Notes under the pieces: generated by a model
Database searches by the model: none
What the model was told of the DNA's origin: nothing
What the model saw: the letters and a program-made list of their open reading frames with translations, nothing else
Program-made: the position numbers and the translations under genes
Part shown: positions 53,538-64,000 of the stretch, piece by piece
How positions within the stretch are numbered: position 1 is the first letter of the stretch
Layout: the number at the start of each line of letters is the position of its first letter
Assembly (NCBI GenBank): GCA_038025085.1
Contig: CM076145.1
Location: 15,225,000 to 15,288,999 of the forward strand
DNA length: 64,000 bases
DNA from: Tetragonia tetragonoides
Taxonomy: Eukaryota > Streptophyta > Magnoliopsida > Caryophyllales > Aizoaceae
Reading direction: 5' to 3'

Positions 53538-54503
53538 AGTAATTCATTCTGAATTGAGCTTCACCCCTTTCCTTTTATAAGGCAGGGCCCCTAGTTAGAG
53601 CTAGGTTTTTATTTTAATTTGTTTAAAAAAAGATTTCATATAGTTGATTATTAATGATATAGGTAGACCAATAGGTTCATATTAAGTTGATAGTTCCCTC
53701 AAAACAAAATAAAAAGCAAATTAATTTGATAGTCTATTATGGAGTAGTTGTCTAGTATTTATGATGTGGTAGACCATATGGAATACGATCCTATGAAATA
53801 CGAACATATATGGTACACCATATAAAAAAGGTTGCTTGTTAGATTAAATGGGTTCCATTGTAGCTTTTCATATATATGGTAGATCATATAAAAAAGGTTA
53901 CTTGTAAGATTAATTGGGTTCCATTTGTAGCTTTTCATTTATATTGTAGTCCATATAAAAAGGTTCATTGTTAGATTAAATAGGTTCCAGATGGGGCATT
54001 TCATTTATATGGTAGACCAATAAATAAAAGGGCCTACTATTCTAACATTTAAATCATGCATGGATGACATGAACCTTCATATCTAATTCATCATAGATGT
54101 TTTTACAACTAAAATTACGAGAATTTAGTTCGATTACATCACTCTAATAAAATAGTAATTCCCTAAAAAATCCTTAGGCAAAGCATCTGCCAACTTGTTC
54201 TCCTATGTAAACTTCTCTTCATAGATGACTGCATCGAGCTTCCCTTCGAGACTTCTACAATCCAAAACAATGTTCCTCACATTTCAACTGGTGGTGGACT
54301 TGTTACTCAGCATATGTAGAACCAAGCATACAAAACCAATTCAAATTAGGCATTACTATATATTTTGAAAAATAATTCAGATAAAGGACTTTATATTAAG
54401 GTTTAGCATATATTGGACACAAAAACCATTTGTCTTTCATCATAGTACCTAAACGATTGCATGTACTCCCTGATGTGAACTGGTGATGGACTGTAAATGG
54501 ACT
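53538..54503. other. Intergenic, with a dense run of TGGTNNACCA motifs
   Basis: TGGTAGACCA at 53767 and 54010, TGGTACACCA at 53811, and near copies at 53653 and 53878. They lie within a loose 60-70 bp repeat containing 'catataaaaaggtt...ttagattaaa...gggttcca'. An open fragment on the minus strand at 54300-54150 was not recognised. Confidence 0.55.
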
Positions 54504-54738
54504 CTAGATCGAGGAGTTCCATAGTACCACAATGCCTCCCGAAAAACCAACAGGATCAACTGAGTAGCTCTCATCAAAAGGAAGTGAGGATACAATTTTC
54601 TCACAATTTTGTCTACCAACTCGGGTTTCAGTAATGATAAGAAGGTCAGGTGAGTGGTCTTCGCATACTTGCAGAACGTTTTGGTTGAAGAATGGTCTTG
54701 CTATCCCCCTTGCATTCCATGCTATGATGGACATAAAA
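54504..54738 (-). mobile_element. LINE endonuclease fragment
   Basis: The minus-strand reading MSIIAWNARGIARPFFNQN, then DLLIITETRVG and GFSGGIVVLWNSS is the N-terminal part of an APE-type LINE endonuclease. Nothing of the remaining ORF2 was found next to it. Confidence 0.6.
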
Positions 54739-54906
54739 ACATCGGGGTTTGGATACCCCCCGGGGTCCCGATGACCCGGTTTCTTGCCTCCGACATAATC
54801 CTGAACTCTTACTTGGTGTTCCTCCTTTACATTTGTTTCTGTGTGTAGTTTGGGTTGAAGGATCAATTCATGTACATGTCCCTTTACTGTACCCTCTATT
54901 TGCTGA

Positions 54907-55512
54907 TCAGATATCCACAGGCGGTGCTGGATTTATTCTTTGAACGCTTACGATTGCATCTGTGAAGTTTGCCATCTCTATCGTCATCAAACTTGTTTTC
55001 AATAGATAGGCTTCTTTGAACAAAGGAATTGAGGGGGTTGGATCTACAATGTCCAAGAACTCTTGAGGAATCAAGAATTCCTTTTCCTCATCCTCCATTT
55101 TCTCCCAGATAATCGCCCACAGTACTGGATTTAGATATATCAAATCCTCCATCTGTGGTAGGTGGCCGGGTCGATTTTACCCTTCCCATTTCATCTGAAG
55201 ATTCAATCACATTTCCTCTGCCTCCATTGAGCACATAATGATTTTTCTTAGTTCCTCATTGCATACTGGCATCTCTTCATCTCCCATCATTATGAAATAC
55301 AATAGACTCAGGTCGTTGTAGTTGATTTTCGGATTGGTCTCGGTCGGTTCAGTAAAGCACCGGACAGAAGCGGCTACCTTCAACATTACCGGCGGCGTCT
55401 TTGGGCTCAGCGAATCGGTTGATGACGTTGGGCTAGGGGGTAGTGGTGGCGTCGATAACGAGAATGGGGATCTGGGCGGGGATTGAGGGGGTTGGTTGAT
55501 GAGGTCGGCCAT
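54907..55512 (-). pseudogene. Two short minus-strand ORFs, unrecognised
   Basis: An ORF from ATG 55512 to 55207 starts MADLINQPPQSPPRSPFSLS; it is Pro/Ser-rich and then contains YNDLSLLYFIMMGDEEMP. A second ORF, 55152-54907 (MEDLIYLNPVLWAIIWEKME), follows 54 bases later. Both may be exons of one gene or pieces of a LINE leader. I do not recognise either. Confidence 0.35.
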
Positions 55513-56078
55513 TTTTGTTGTGAGGTATAGGGTTTGGAGGGGGTTCTGTTTGGGAGACTCGAGTGAGTTATGTTTCATTGTTTTGTTGGTTTTAATGGTC
55601 CAAACCCGGGTTTCGTTGGGTCCAACCATGCACCCATGCACTGACCCGTTCAAATAATTGACTAAAAATTATATAGGTCCACCAACACAGTATGGTCCTC
55701 CCATTTTCTGCAGTATTAGTTTATCAATTCAGTGTATTTTGAAGTAACTATGAAGTAGTACTTCCATATATGGTGTATGGAGTACAAAGTCCGTATCATA
55801 TGTCATATTATCAAAGTCACTTATTCCACTTCAAAATGCGCCTATCATTTTCCATGGTCGACCGCATCCTCTTTTTCATTATCTGATGAGAACAATAAAA
55901 TAACATGGTCCACTATACGTGGTTGTTTAATAGAGTTATGAAATCTAAACAATAGAATTTTTTAATAAAGGTGCGGATTTGGATATATTATAGATTGGAG
56001 TACAACTTAGGATAAAAGAAGTGTCCAAAATAAACAATTGGAGGGTCTACATTTTGAATACCCAAAAAAACTTGGAGT
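55513..56078. other. Spacer with TGGTCCACC-type motifs
   Basis: Degenerate forms of the palindrome (ggtccaccaa near 55677, tggtcgacc near 55855, tggtccac near 55909). No gene. Confidence 0.5.
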
Positions 56079-57295
56079 CTATAACATCCCCCACAATATA
56101 TATTTTGAAGCAATAAATTTTTTCATTCCATCAAATTCCCTCCTCAAGATCCAAATTAGGGTATTCATCTCACACTGATGCAGCAACCGCATCATTGAGG
56201 CGTCTTCTTCATTTCTGTCTTCATCGACCATACCCAAATTTATACTGATTTCCTTAACCTGGCGACTTGTTTTTGCTTGAGCTCTAGCAAGGCTCTCCAA
56301 CTTCCCCATCACATAACTCGAACATGGCTCCGGTAACACGTCGGGTGATTTTTCACGGGGTCGTATCCATTCGCCATCTATTTCTTTGAATTTCATCAAC
56401 TTTACGTTTGGAGCACCAAAACGCTTAACCCGATTTTCACAGTACTCCTTACTTAAATCTATTCCAAAACTTTCAAAGTACCTTGTCAAATACTTCACAT
56501 AAGGCAATCCTAGGGATTTATTGTCTACTTCACACATAATCCAATACATCATGATTCTTGGTAGAGTAAATAATTGATCAATATCATCGTGCATCAAAGA
56601 ATTCATCACAATCAAATGACAGTCATCTACTATACCCGACCTGCCCCCTCTTGGCGTGGCTGTGTGACATAGTACATTGTAAAGGATCTTGAATTCACCT
56701 ACCAAATCATTGCAATGGAGCTTCAATCCTGGATTATTATTTGCCCCAAATAGATCTTCTATTATATTTTTTTTCTCTTTTCAAGGGTAAAACATAAAAC
56801 TTCTTTTGAGAGGTTTAACCCCTCCCTTGACAATTCAAAATGGTCAGCTATTAATTTTATTGAAATTTGTATTTGATGACCCAAAACATTACCAACGTAA
56901 ATAGGACTATCAACACCATCAACAACTTCTACTTCAATGCCTTCCACAATCTTTGTTTTCTTTCTCAGGGTAGCATAAAAAGATTTCACAACTTTCGGGT
57001 TTGTCATGCTGTCACAACTGAAGAAAAATGACCAACTAGCTCTTACAAACAACCTATAAAATTGAAAATTGCATGTGCGAACATAATTCATATAAAATGT
57101 GTAGCTAGGTAGGAGAGGCCGTTTCCGTACCTTCTCATTCATGATGCTACTTTTGCTTCCTTTCGTACTTACCCCCTTCCTCCTCGTCGGTTTACTCCGC
57201 AATACTTCACTTGCAGCAACACAAACTTTGTCACCCCGGCTACCACCATTTTTTGTACTTGACCCACTCTTCCCTTTACTTGGGTCCCTATTCAT
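56079..57295 (-). pseudogene. TE-associated gene of the 'putative plant transposon protein' type, copy B
   Basis: A paralogue of copy A. The minus-strand frame from 57295 (MNRDPSKGKSGSSTKNGG) contains FYMNYVRTCNFQFYRLFVR and LGHQIQISIKLIADHFEL. A shift at a run of A (56764-56772 region) leads to a second frame, 56726-56079, with EFKILYNVLCHTATPRGGRS, DDCHLIVMNSLM and SLGLPYVKYLTRYF. The PRGG...LIVMNSL block aligns with PRGG...LLVMDSL of copy A. The C-terminal part is helical (KLESLARAQAKTSRQVKEIS). One shift only; otherwise open. Confidence 0.55.
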
Positions 57296-57990
57296 TTTTT
57301 GTTTTCAGTTGTTTGTTTACAGTGAAGTACAGAGAACGAAAGTGTAATATGGGACAGGACTATGAAATAATGGATATAAAAGTTTTCAGAGGGAAAATCG
57401 AGCCTGGAAATGTTTTTCAAATTTCACATTTGAATTTGGAGAGGGAAAAGGGTTACGCTGTAATTTCACTTACTTTAGTAGTTCTATACGCATTGGTGGA
57501 CTACTTATAGTTAATGGTCGGCCATAATTTAATACAACCCTTAACTTTATACTGGGGTAGTTTAAAGAAATGGGCCATCATAAATGTTACCTCATCAACC
57601 TACAATAAATGTTACCTCACCAAACTTTGTTTCTCAAACTTATTGAACACCCTAAACACTTCTCATCCATCTTCCATTCTTCCATTCCTCCATTCTTCCA
57701 TTCTTCCATTCTACCCCACCCATATTGTTGGCAAGAGCACAAATAACAAACACATTGTTATCTTCAACAAAGGTACGCAATTTACCTATTACTTATAATT
57801 TGCCCATTTTGTTTGCAAAATTTTCATAAATAATCTATTCACCTTGATTTCCAATATTGTGTCAATTCTATGCATAATTCTTGTACATATTGTGATACAA
57901 ATTTTTGTAATGCTCACAAGTTGTCATACTACGTACTACCTTTGATTAATAGCATATATGGTGTAGTGGTATGTTAAATTAACGCATGTA
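57296..57990. other. Spacer with TTCCAT microsatellite
   Basis: Contains (TTCCAT)n-like sequence at 57668-57714 and degenerate palindromes near 57494 and 57515. ORFs here have no recognisable content. Confidence 0.4.
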
Positions 57991-59940
57991 TGAATCCATG
58001 ACCGCATGTTGGAATCCATGCCTCGTTCTTACAATAGTTCAATACGGGTGTACAAGGAGGTTCATTAAGAGATGAAGGACAAACGCTTCTTTTCACATTT
58101 GTCCTAACTATGGTAGACCATACTTATAATGGCCTACTATTGTAAGCATGAAGGCATGTAAGAAGGCATGCCTCGTTCTTAAATTTCAACATAAATGACA
58201 ATGGCGTGTATAAGGATGTGAAGGACAAATGCTATTTTTCACGTTTGTCCATACTATGGTAGACCATACTTATATACTGGCCTACTATTGTAAGCATGAA
58301 GGCATGTAAGAAGGCATGCCTCGTTCTTAAATATCAACATAAATGACAATGGCGTGTATAAGGATGTGAAGGACTGTTAGTAGCACGGTAGAACACAAGA
58401 GGGGGGGGGTGAATTGTGTTCTTAAACTTTTTGCGGAATTTAAACTATTTAGAACACTTCTTGTACTTTTAGGATTGTTACTAACTTTAAGGAACATTGA
58501 CTTAATGAACGTTTACTGAAACAAGGAACAACGTTAGTTAAAGCTAATAAACAAATAGAAGCAATAATGAAAGCACTCACGATTTTACGTGGAAAACCCT
58601 TTGAAACTACAAAGGATGGAAAACTACAGGCCGAAGTACTTTCAATGACTACTTCTTCTCATTAATCAGTAGTACAACTCGATCAAACCGACTCTGGTTC
58701 AACCCAACTCATTCCAACCCAATTACTGTGATTGAAGTCACGAACTCGAACCCAATTACTCTGATTCAAGCCAAACGAACTTAGACCCAATTACTCTGAT
58801 CTAAGCCTAACCCCTTGGACACTAATCCAAGCTACTTCTTCTCATTTGATTGTTAATATGATCCTTTAATTACTTAGGCAAACTTTAGTGTTCTCTCAAA
58901 ATATTTCTCTCTAAAAATATGAACACTTAAGGGTTATCAAAATATCTTTGTAAATAATACTTTTTGATCTCAAAGATATCAAAAATAAATATCCCAAAAT
59001 ATATATATCAAGCCGGTAGGATTTTCAACACAATATTGACCAAATAATATCTTTTCTGACAAGATAATATATTACCAAATAATAGACAAATTTTCACTAG
59101 GAAAGTATCTAATATTTTCGGTCACTATATAGTATATAATAAAATCTGAATATTTCGAAAATAAAATCCTCCCATATGTAAGAGATATCTTTTCTATATA
59201 AAAGATCAATATATTCTCAAGTAAAAATATTATCTAGTAAATATAATATTTTTACCAAAATAATAATCTTTTAGGAAATACTTAATGTACGTGTAAACGA
59301 TAGTCTCCCAATAGGCAACGTCTCACCTAAGGAATACTCCATAGTCACGTTTCTTAATATAAGAACGTTTCTCTCAAGTCATTTATTTAGTTTGCCCAAC
59401 TAATTAAGTAATCAAATTAACTTCATCTTTAAGAACTTTAACAAATGAGCTCTAATAAATATAACCATTAAAATGTAGAGCTTCATAAGTCTTCAAGCTT
59501 GATTGTCATCTCCATTGTTGTGTAGCAACTTCATGCTTCAACCTATCAATATGAACTAATCTACAAGCTTGCATAAACACATTAGTAACTTCAATATATT
59601 AAATCAATAATTCAACTAACATGTATTATATTTCATTAAACTTAATTTAGTTTGTCATCATCAAAACAATCATGGTCCAACAAGAACAAATGCTTTATTT
59701 CATTTTTGTCCATACTATGGTAGACCAGACTTATATACTGGCCTACTATTGTAAGCATGAAGGCATGTAAGAAGGCATGCCTCGTTCTTAAATTTCAACT
59801 TAAATGACAATGCCGTGTATAAGGATGTGAAGGACAAATGCTTTATTTCACTTTTGTCCATAATATGGTAGACCATACTTAAATATGGCCTACTATTGTA
59901 AGCATGAAGGCATGTAAGAAGGCATGCCTCGTTCATAATA
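57991..59940. repeat. 148-bp satellite array, split by a solo LTR
   Basis: The marker word GGCCTACTATTGTAAGCATG starts at 58131, 58279, 59740 and 59887. Each unit contains TGGTAGACCA (58111, 58257, 59718, 59866), 'ggcatgcctcgttc' and 'ggatgtgaaggacaaatgc'. The 58279-59740 gap minus 1313 bases (solo LTR plus one TSD) is 148, the unit length. A degenerate unit lies at 57991-58100. Confidence 0.85.
58375..59682. mobile_element. Solo LTR, 1308 bp
   Basis: Begins TGTTAGTAGC and ends GGTCCAACA (TG...CA), flanked by the 5-bp TSD AGGAC (58370-58374) / AGAAC (59683-59687), one mismatch. The interior holds 'gtgaattgtgttcttaaac' and 'gattttacgtggaaaaccc', phrases I associate with Copia-type LTRs. No internal retrotransposon domain is present, so this is a solo LTR from LTR-LTR recombination. 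Orientation not set. Confidence 0.75.
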
Positions 59941-60027
59941 ATGCTTGTACCTTCGTCACTTGTATTTCCATATAGTGTAATGCTAATTCTTTCGTATCTT
60001 GTAATTACATATAAACAGGAAGTACAC

Positions 60028-62531
60028 ATGGATCATACGTTTACTGAAGGGATCACGCCACATCAACGAGACGAATCCAGTATGTATGGGTCTCCCGAGA
60101 CTCAAAATGTGAACATGGGTCAAGAAACCAAACCGAATGTCGCACTCCAAATATTGACCAACGATGAGAGTGAAGATGATCTCACTACTGATTACGGGAC
60201 TGCCTTAATGCCCCCATCCATTGATCAAATTATGCAAATGAAGTTTGATTCATTAGATGAAGGAGAGGAGTGGTATAATTGTTATGCGAGGTTGATAGGG
60301 TTTAGTAGAAGATTGAGCTAGGCCACACAAAGTCGAGTCACCGGTTATACTATTGGACGAGTTATGGTTTGCTCGAACCAGGGGACCCGAGACACAAAAA
60401 CTGATCCAAGTGAAAAGAAAAGGAAAGACATGCCAATTACTAGATGTGAATGCAAAGCAAAGTGTATGCTCAAATTAGACGAAGCTTCAGGAAAGTGGTA
60501 TGTGAGCAATTTTTGAACGATCACTCACACCCACTTGTCCCACCACATTTGGTCCATTGGCTTAGATCCCATAGAACAATACCCCAGGGAATTAAGGCGC
60601 AAGTCATTGAAATGTACAAGTGTGGGATGAAGAATTCGTCTATTAGACGTTACCTATGAAGACAAGTAGGAATGGAACATTTGGGTTTTGTGCTAAAGGA
60701 CTTGTACAATTTGATTACTCAAGAGCGACGACATTTGCCTTAAGATGGAGATGCCGAGGGTCTCCTTGGTTATATGAATGCGAAGAAAAGCATGGATCCG
60801 ATGATGTATTTCCATCACGAGGTAGATAAACAAAACAGGCTAAAGTGTATTTTTTAGTGCGACTCAAAGTCACGCCTTGACTATGCAGCATTTCATGACA
60901 CTATGGGATTCGACACAACCTATAAAGTCAATGCATATAATATGTCATTTGTCATTTTGGTTGGGGTGAACAACCATCGATAGATGGTTGTGTTTGCTTG
61001 TGCTTTATTGTCGGACGAGACGATTGAGTTATACAACCGGCTGTTGAAGTATTTCCTCATAGCCATGAACGGCCAAAAACCAACGACGGTCATTACCGAT
61101 GGGGATAAAGCTATGGCAAGCGCAATACAAACAAAGTTCAAAGGTTCTACACACCATCTTTGTCTATGGCATTTGCAGCGAAATGCAATGACTAATGTAG
61201 GAAATGCTTTTGCCTTTGGTTTTGTCAAGATTTCAGATAAACACCGGCGCAAAGATAACTTTGAGGCTGCGTGGGAGGTATTAGTAGACCATTTTAAAGT
61301 TAAAGATAACATTTGGGTGAAATCTCTTTATAAAAGGAGGGACAAGTGGGCTGAAGCATGGTTCAGAGATAGTTTTTTTACAGGCATGCGAACAACGCAA
61401 AGTGGACCATAGGATGCGTTTGTATGACTTCGTACACTCCTACGACCAAGCATTAATAGAACTACGTCTAGAGGAGACCGGGTTAGATTTCGTGTCCGAG
61501 CACACCACTCCAGTCCTTACCAGTTGCTTGACCAGGATTGAAGAGCAAGCTGCACAAGTATACACAACGGCAGCATACCATGTTTTCTGTATCGAGCTCA
61601 AATACGAGAATAAATATCAGGTGTGCAACGTAGTAAGCCTGAATGGTTCAAATGGGTACTACTTATCCAAGTATCCTCACACGGGGACCTCAATGGGTTG
61701 TATTGGACGCCAAGGAAGACAACACTATGAGTTGTTGTTGTGGTAAACGTGAGTCTGTTGGGTTTCCTTGTAGGCACATTATTGCAGTTATGAAGTATCA
61801 AGGAATGTAGGTAATGTCATCAGGTCTTCATTTAAGGAGGTGGACAATCCATGCCAAAGAAGGGGGTCATGTGGCTGTTCAATCAGTCTTTTCCCCTGAC
61901 ATACAACAACACATGAGATATGCTACACTAACTAACATGTGTAACGTTGTTTGTTACGACGCATCGCTAGAGCCTTCCAAATTTGAAGGTCTTCAAACCA
62001 TTATTCATAACTTCTCTGCCAATTTCACCAAGTCATGCAACTTGGCCAATAGAGGTGTATTGAATCCCCCCAGGCCACCACCTCGTAATAGGGGTAGGCC
62101 TTGTCCAAAATGCGGGCTTTGCGGCCATGTAGGTCGTAACTGCCCCGATCTACCATCAACAGCTGGAAAAGAACAACCATCAACGCAACCGAATGTTTCT
62201 TCGACTGCTCCCTCTAACCCACTCAGGTCTGCTTTGTTTGACGAGGGGAATTACCGTGCACAGATGGTCTCCTCAACGGGACCCTTTTTAGAATCACAAA
62301 TCAGCCTCCAAAGCCAGTCTAATGCTTACATGCCACCAAGCCAACCGGAAGACTTTGATTTCTACGTATGCACCCCAATGTCCCTACTAAAATTTGCCCC
62401 GTTCTATTTATTATCTTCTAAATTATCTAATCCATGTCTTTTGTTGAAAAATGCAGGAAGAAGTTATAAACTACTCTACCTGGTGTAAGGAAAAGACTAA
62501 CGCGGATTGGGAACCAACCATATGGGACTGA
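60028..62531 (+). pseudogene. FAR1/MULE-type transposase gene with SWIM and CCHC fingers
   Basis: Domains in order: an acidic N-terminus; a FAR1 DNA-binding domain in broken frames (EEWYNCYARLIGFSRRLS, RCECKAKCMLKL, NDHSHPLVPP); a MULE transposase core (GFDTTYKVNAYNMSFVILVG, VVFACALLSDET, TVITDGDKAMASAI, HHLCLWHLQRNA); a SWIM finger (CCCGKRESVGFPCRHIIAVM near 61733-61795); and a zinc knuckle CPKCGLCGHVGRNC near 62101. A short last exon, 62457-62531, joins in frame after the donor at 62366. Disruptions: TAG 60319, TGA 60658, TAA 60741, TAG 60855, TAG 60981 and at least three frameshifts. It derives from a MULE or an FRS gene; the added zinc knuckle favours TE origin. Confidence 0.75.
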
Positions 62532-62919
62532 ATTATATTTTGATGGTATTCTTTAAACTCATATATTATCAGTTTATTTTAATTTACTTGTTTCTTTTAT
62601 AGTCAAAACCATGCATCCTCCAAATTCATCATGTTATTATCATGGTCCACCATTAATAATGTAATAACTTCATTTCTATTTTTTCATTACTTATGCACCA
62701 TCACATATAAACGGTCCACCATAATAAAAACAAATTAACTCATATTCAACTGTCTTACTCATCTTCACAATATAAAATTCATTTGGGATTTAATTTAGGG
62801 CGGGATGTAATTTTTTTAGGGTTCCCCCCTTCCCCCCTATAAATAGCCCAAAAATCAGTCAACCAACATTCTTTCATCTTTCCCAAACCCTAGATACATT
62901 ACAACAATAGTCCACCAAA
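62532..62919 (+). promoter_or_regulatory. Promoter of the right-end gene, with TATA box and palindromes
   Basis: TATAAATAG at 62838-62846 lies 74 bases before the ATG at 62920 and follows a C-rich stretch. TGGTCCACCA at 62643-62652 and CGGTCCACCA near 62711 lie upstream, and 'agtccaccaaaATG' at 62909 is the last near copy. Confidence 0.6.
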
Positions 62920-64000
62920 ATGAACGACTCCAATTCAAACTCTCCTCCTCACAGCCCAACCTCTCCTTTCTAGAAAAGTTCTGATTCTATGGCAATGGAG
63001 TTCTGTGAGCCCCCTTCTTCTCCAGAACGATACCTACCCCTTCATCGACCACCTATCCCAGAAAACGAGATCAGGTTAGTTCCACCTACTGCTTTGCAGA
63101 AAACACCTCCAGCGTCTATCTCTGTTTGTACCAAAAGCCCTTCAAACCTTGGTACAACACATATGAATCTATCATGGTCATTCGCCCTTTGACATTTGAC
63201 CCATCCCCTCCAGCGTCACCACACACCCCATCATCACCCATACCTAGCCCCCAATCACCGTATGAATTCATGTATGATTATGGTGAAATACGTGAAGATC
63301 ATGAACCACTGCCCATGAAGTTCCTTGACCATTATTACCCACCTTTCCAAGCCTTACCACTTACCCCCTGCTTTCGATTACAACAGCACACAATTCTTTT
63401 TCTGTGAGGGAGAGAAAGCTGACAAAGGTGCCACATCAATGGCTTCGGATCTTCTTGCATTATCCGAGAGCAGCACCGGCCGTCTATAGCAATTTGAAGA
63501 GACTAACTCCTAAAGAGGAGTTAGTACATGCTAATATCTTGCAGATTGGAGATCTGGCTCATTTATCTCCTGTTATGCATATTTTTATTGAATGGGTGTT
63601 TGACAAGCTTACTGACGAACTTTCTACCCTACTCCTCCCCCCCGACCTCGCTCCCTTGCTAGACCCAGATCCATGGTTGTCTTATCTAGCAGATGGCTGC
63701 TTTGTCAAAAATAAGCCCGTTAAAACCATCATCGCTACCTACTATGATGTTGTTCATGTTTACGAAACAAAGAAACAAATGAAACAGTTGGAGATCCACC
63801 TAGAGACTAGAACTTGCTTCAAAAGTCCATTTAAAATCAAAAGACGATACCATGACTTGCTTTTGACACCATCTAGTAGGTATTGGCTCAACCCCAATTC
63901 AATTGGACTGGCAGTGGACTTCTACGAAGTTAATTCTAGCTCTTGCCATCCTGAAATTTGGAGCATTCTCAATATTCACAAAGGTATGAGGATTGTTGCT
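62920..64000 (+). pseudogene. Unrecognised gene at the right edge, broken and incomplete
   Basis: Starts MNDSNSNSPPHSPTSPF and meets an in-frame TAG at 62971. The frame then continues MAMEFCEPPSSPERYLPLHR. A shift near 63125 leads to QKPFKPWYNTYESIMVIRP and Pro/Ser-rich SPPASPHTPSSPIPSPQSP. From about 63342 a third frame stays open to the window end: VPHQWLRIFLHYPRAAPAVY, ELVHANILQIGDLAHLSPVM, PWLSYLADGCFVKNKPVKTI, RYHDLLLTPSSRYWLNPNSI. I do not recognise the C-terminal domain. It lies next to the TE-type cluster and carries its motif, so it is probably another member. Introns instead of shifts cannot be excluded. Confidence 0.45.

Noticed and set aside
58131..59940. CRISPR-like regular repeats
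   Set aside because: The units are 148 bp head-to-tail with no spacers, in a plant genome; it is a satellite.

Overview
The window reads as nuclear DNA of a flowering plant, most likely a eudicot. Genes are split by GT-AG introns, single-copy plant housekeeping genes are present, and the spaces between them are AT-rich and packed with nested transposable elements (TEs). I cannot name the species from sequence alone.

Three host genes look intact where visible. (1) The 3' part of a chloroplast DAR-type GTPase (about 469-1922, +). (2) A U/P-type cyclin (3260-7815 or up to 8393, -) whose 3.9 kb intron holds a tandem Helitron-like array. (3) A ten-exon plastid malonyl-CoA:ACP transacylase gene (33187-40979, +) whose 5.4 kb first intron holds a nearly complete but dead L1-type LINE.

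10-33 kb is repeats: a nearly full-length LINE (10.2-16.4 kb, -); a LINE remnant split by a CACTA element (17609-18931); two related inverted-repeat elements (19.75-21.88 kb); a 4CL-like gene fragment; a MITE; a LINE remnant split by a hAT-like element (26688-27265); a tRNA-derived SINE; a second inverted-repeat element; a processed TPR-protein retrocopy; and a small hAT element. Many boundaries are supported by target-site duplications (TSDs) that I could read directly.

42-64 kb is the most unusual part. It is a cluster of decayed genes of TE type: a multi-exon Ulp1-like cysteine protease gene (+), two paralogous genes resembling the plant 'putative transposon protein' family (-), a small GRF zinc-finger gene (-), a FAR1/MULE-type transposase gene (+), and an unrecognised ORF that runs off the right end. 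The spaces between them carry repeated copies of a 10-bp palindrome, TGGTNNACCA (13 exact copies found between 42 and 63 kb). Protein genes plus short motif arrays recall the VANDAL/VANC anti-silencing arrangement; this link is inference.

A 3968-bp CACTA element (47247-51214) sits inside one of these genes; removing it with one TSD restores the reading frame exactly. It carries exon-intron fragments of two chromatin genes, an ARID-domain gene and a DDT-domain gene. A solo LTR (58375-59682) interrupts a 148-bp satellite, and removing it restores the 148-bp period exactly.
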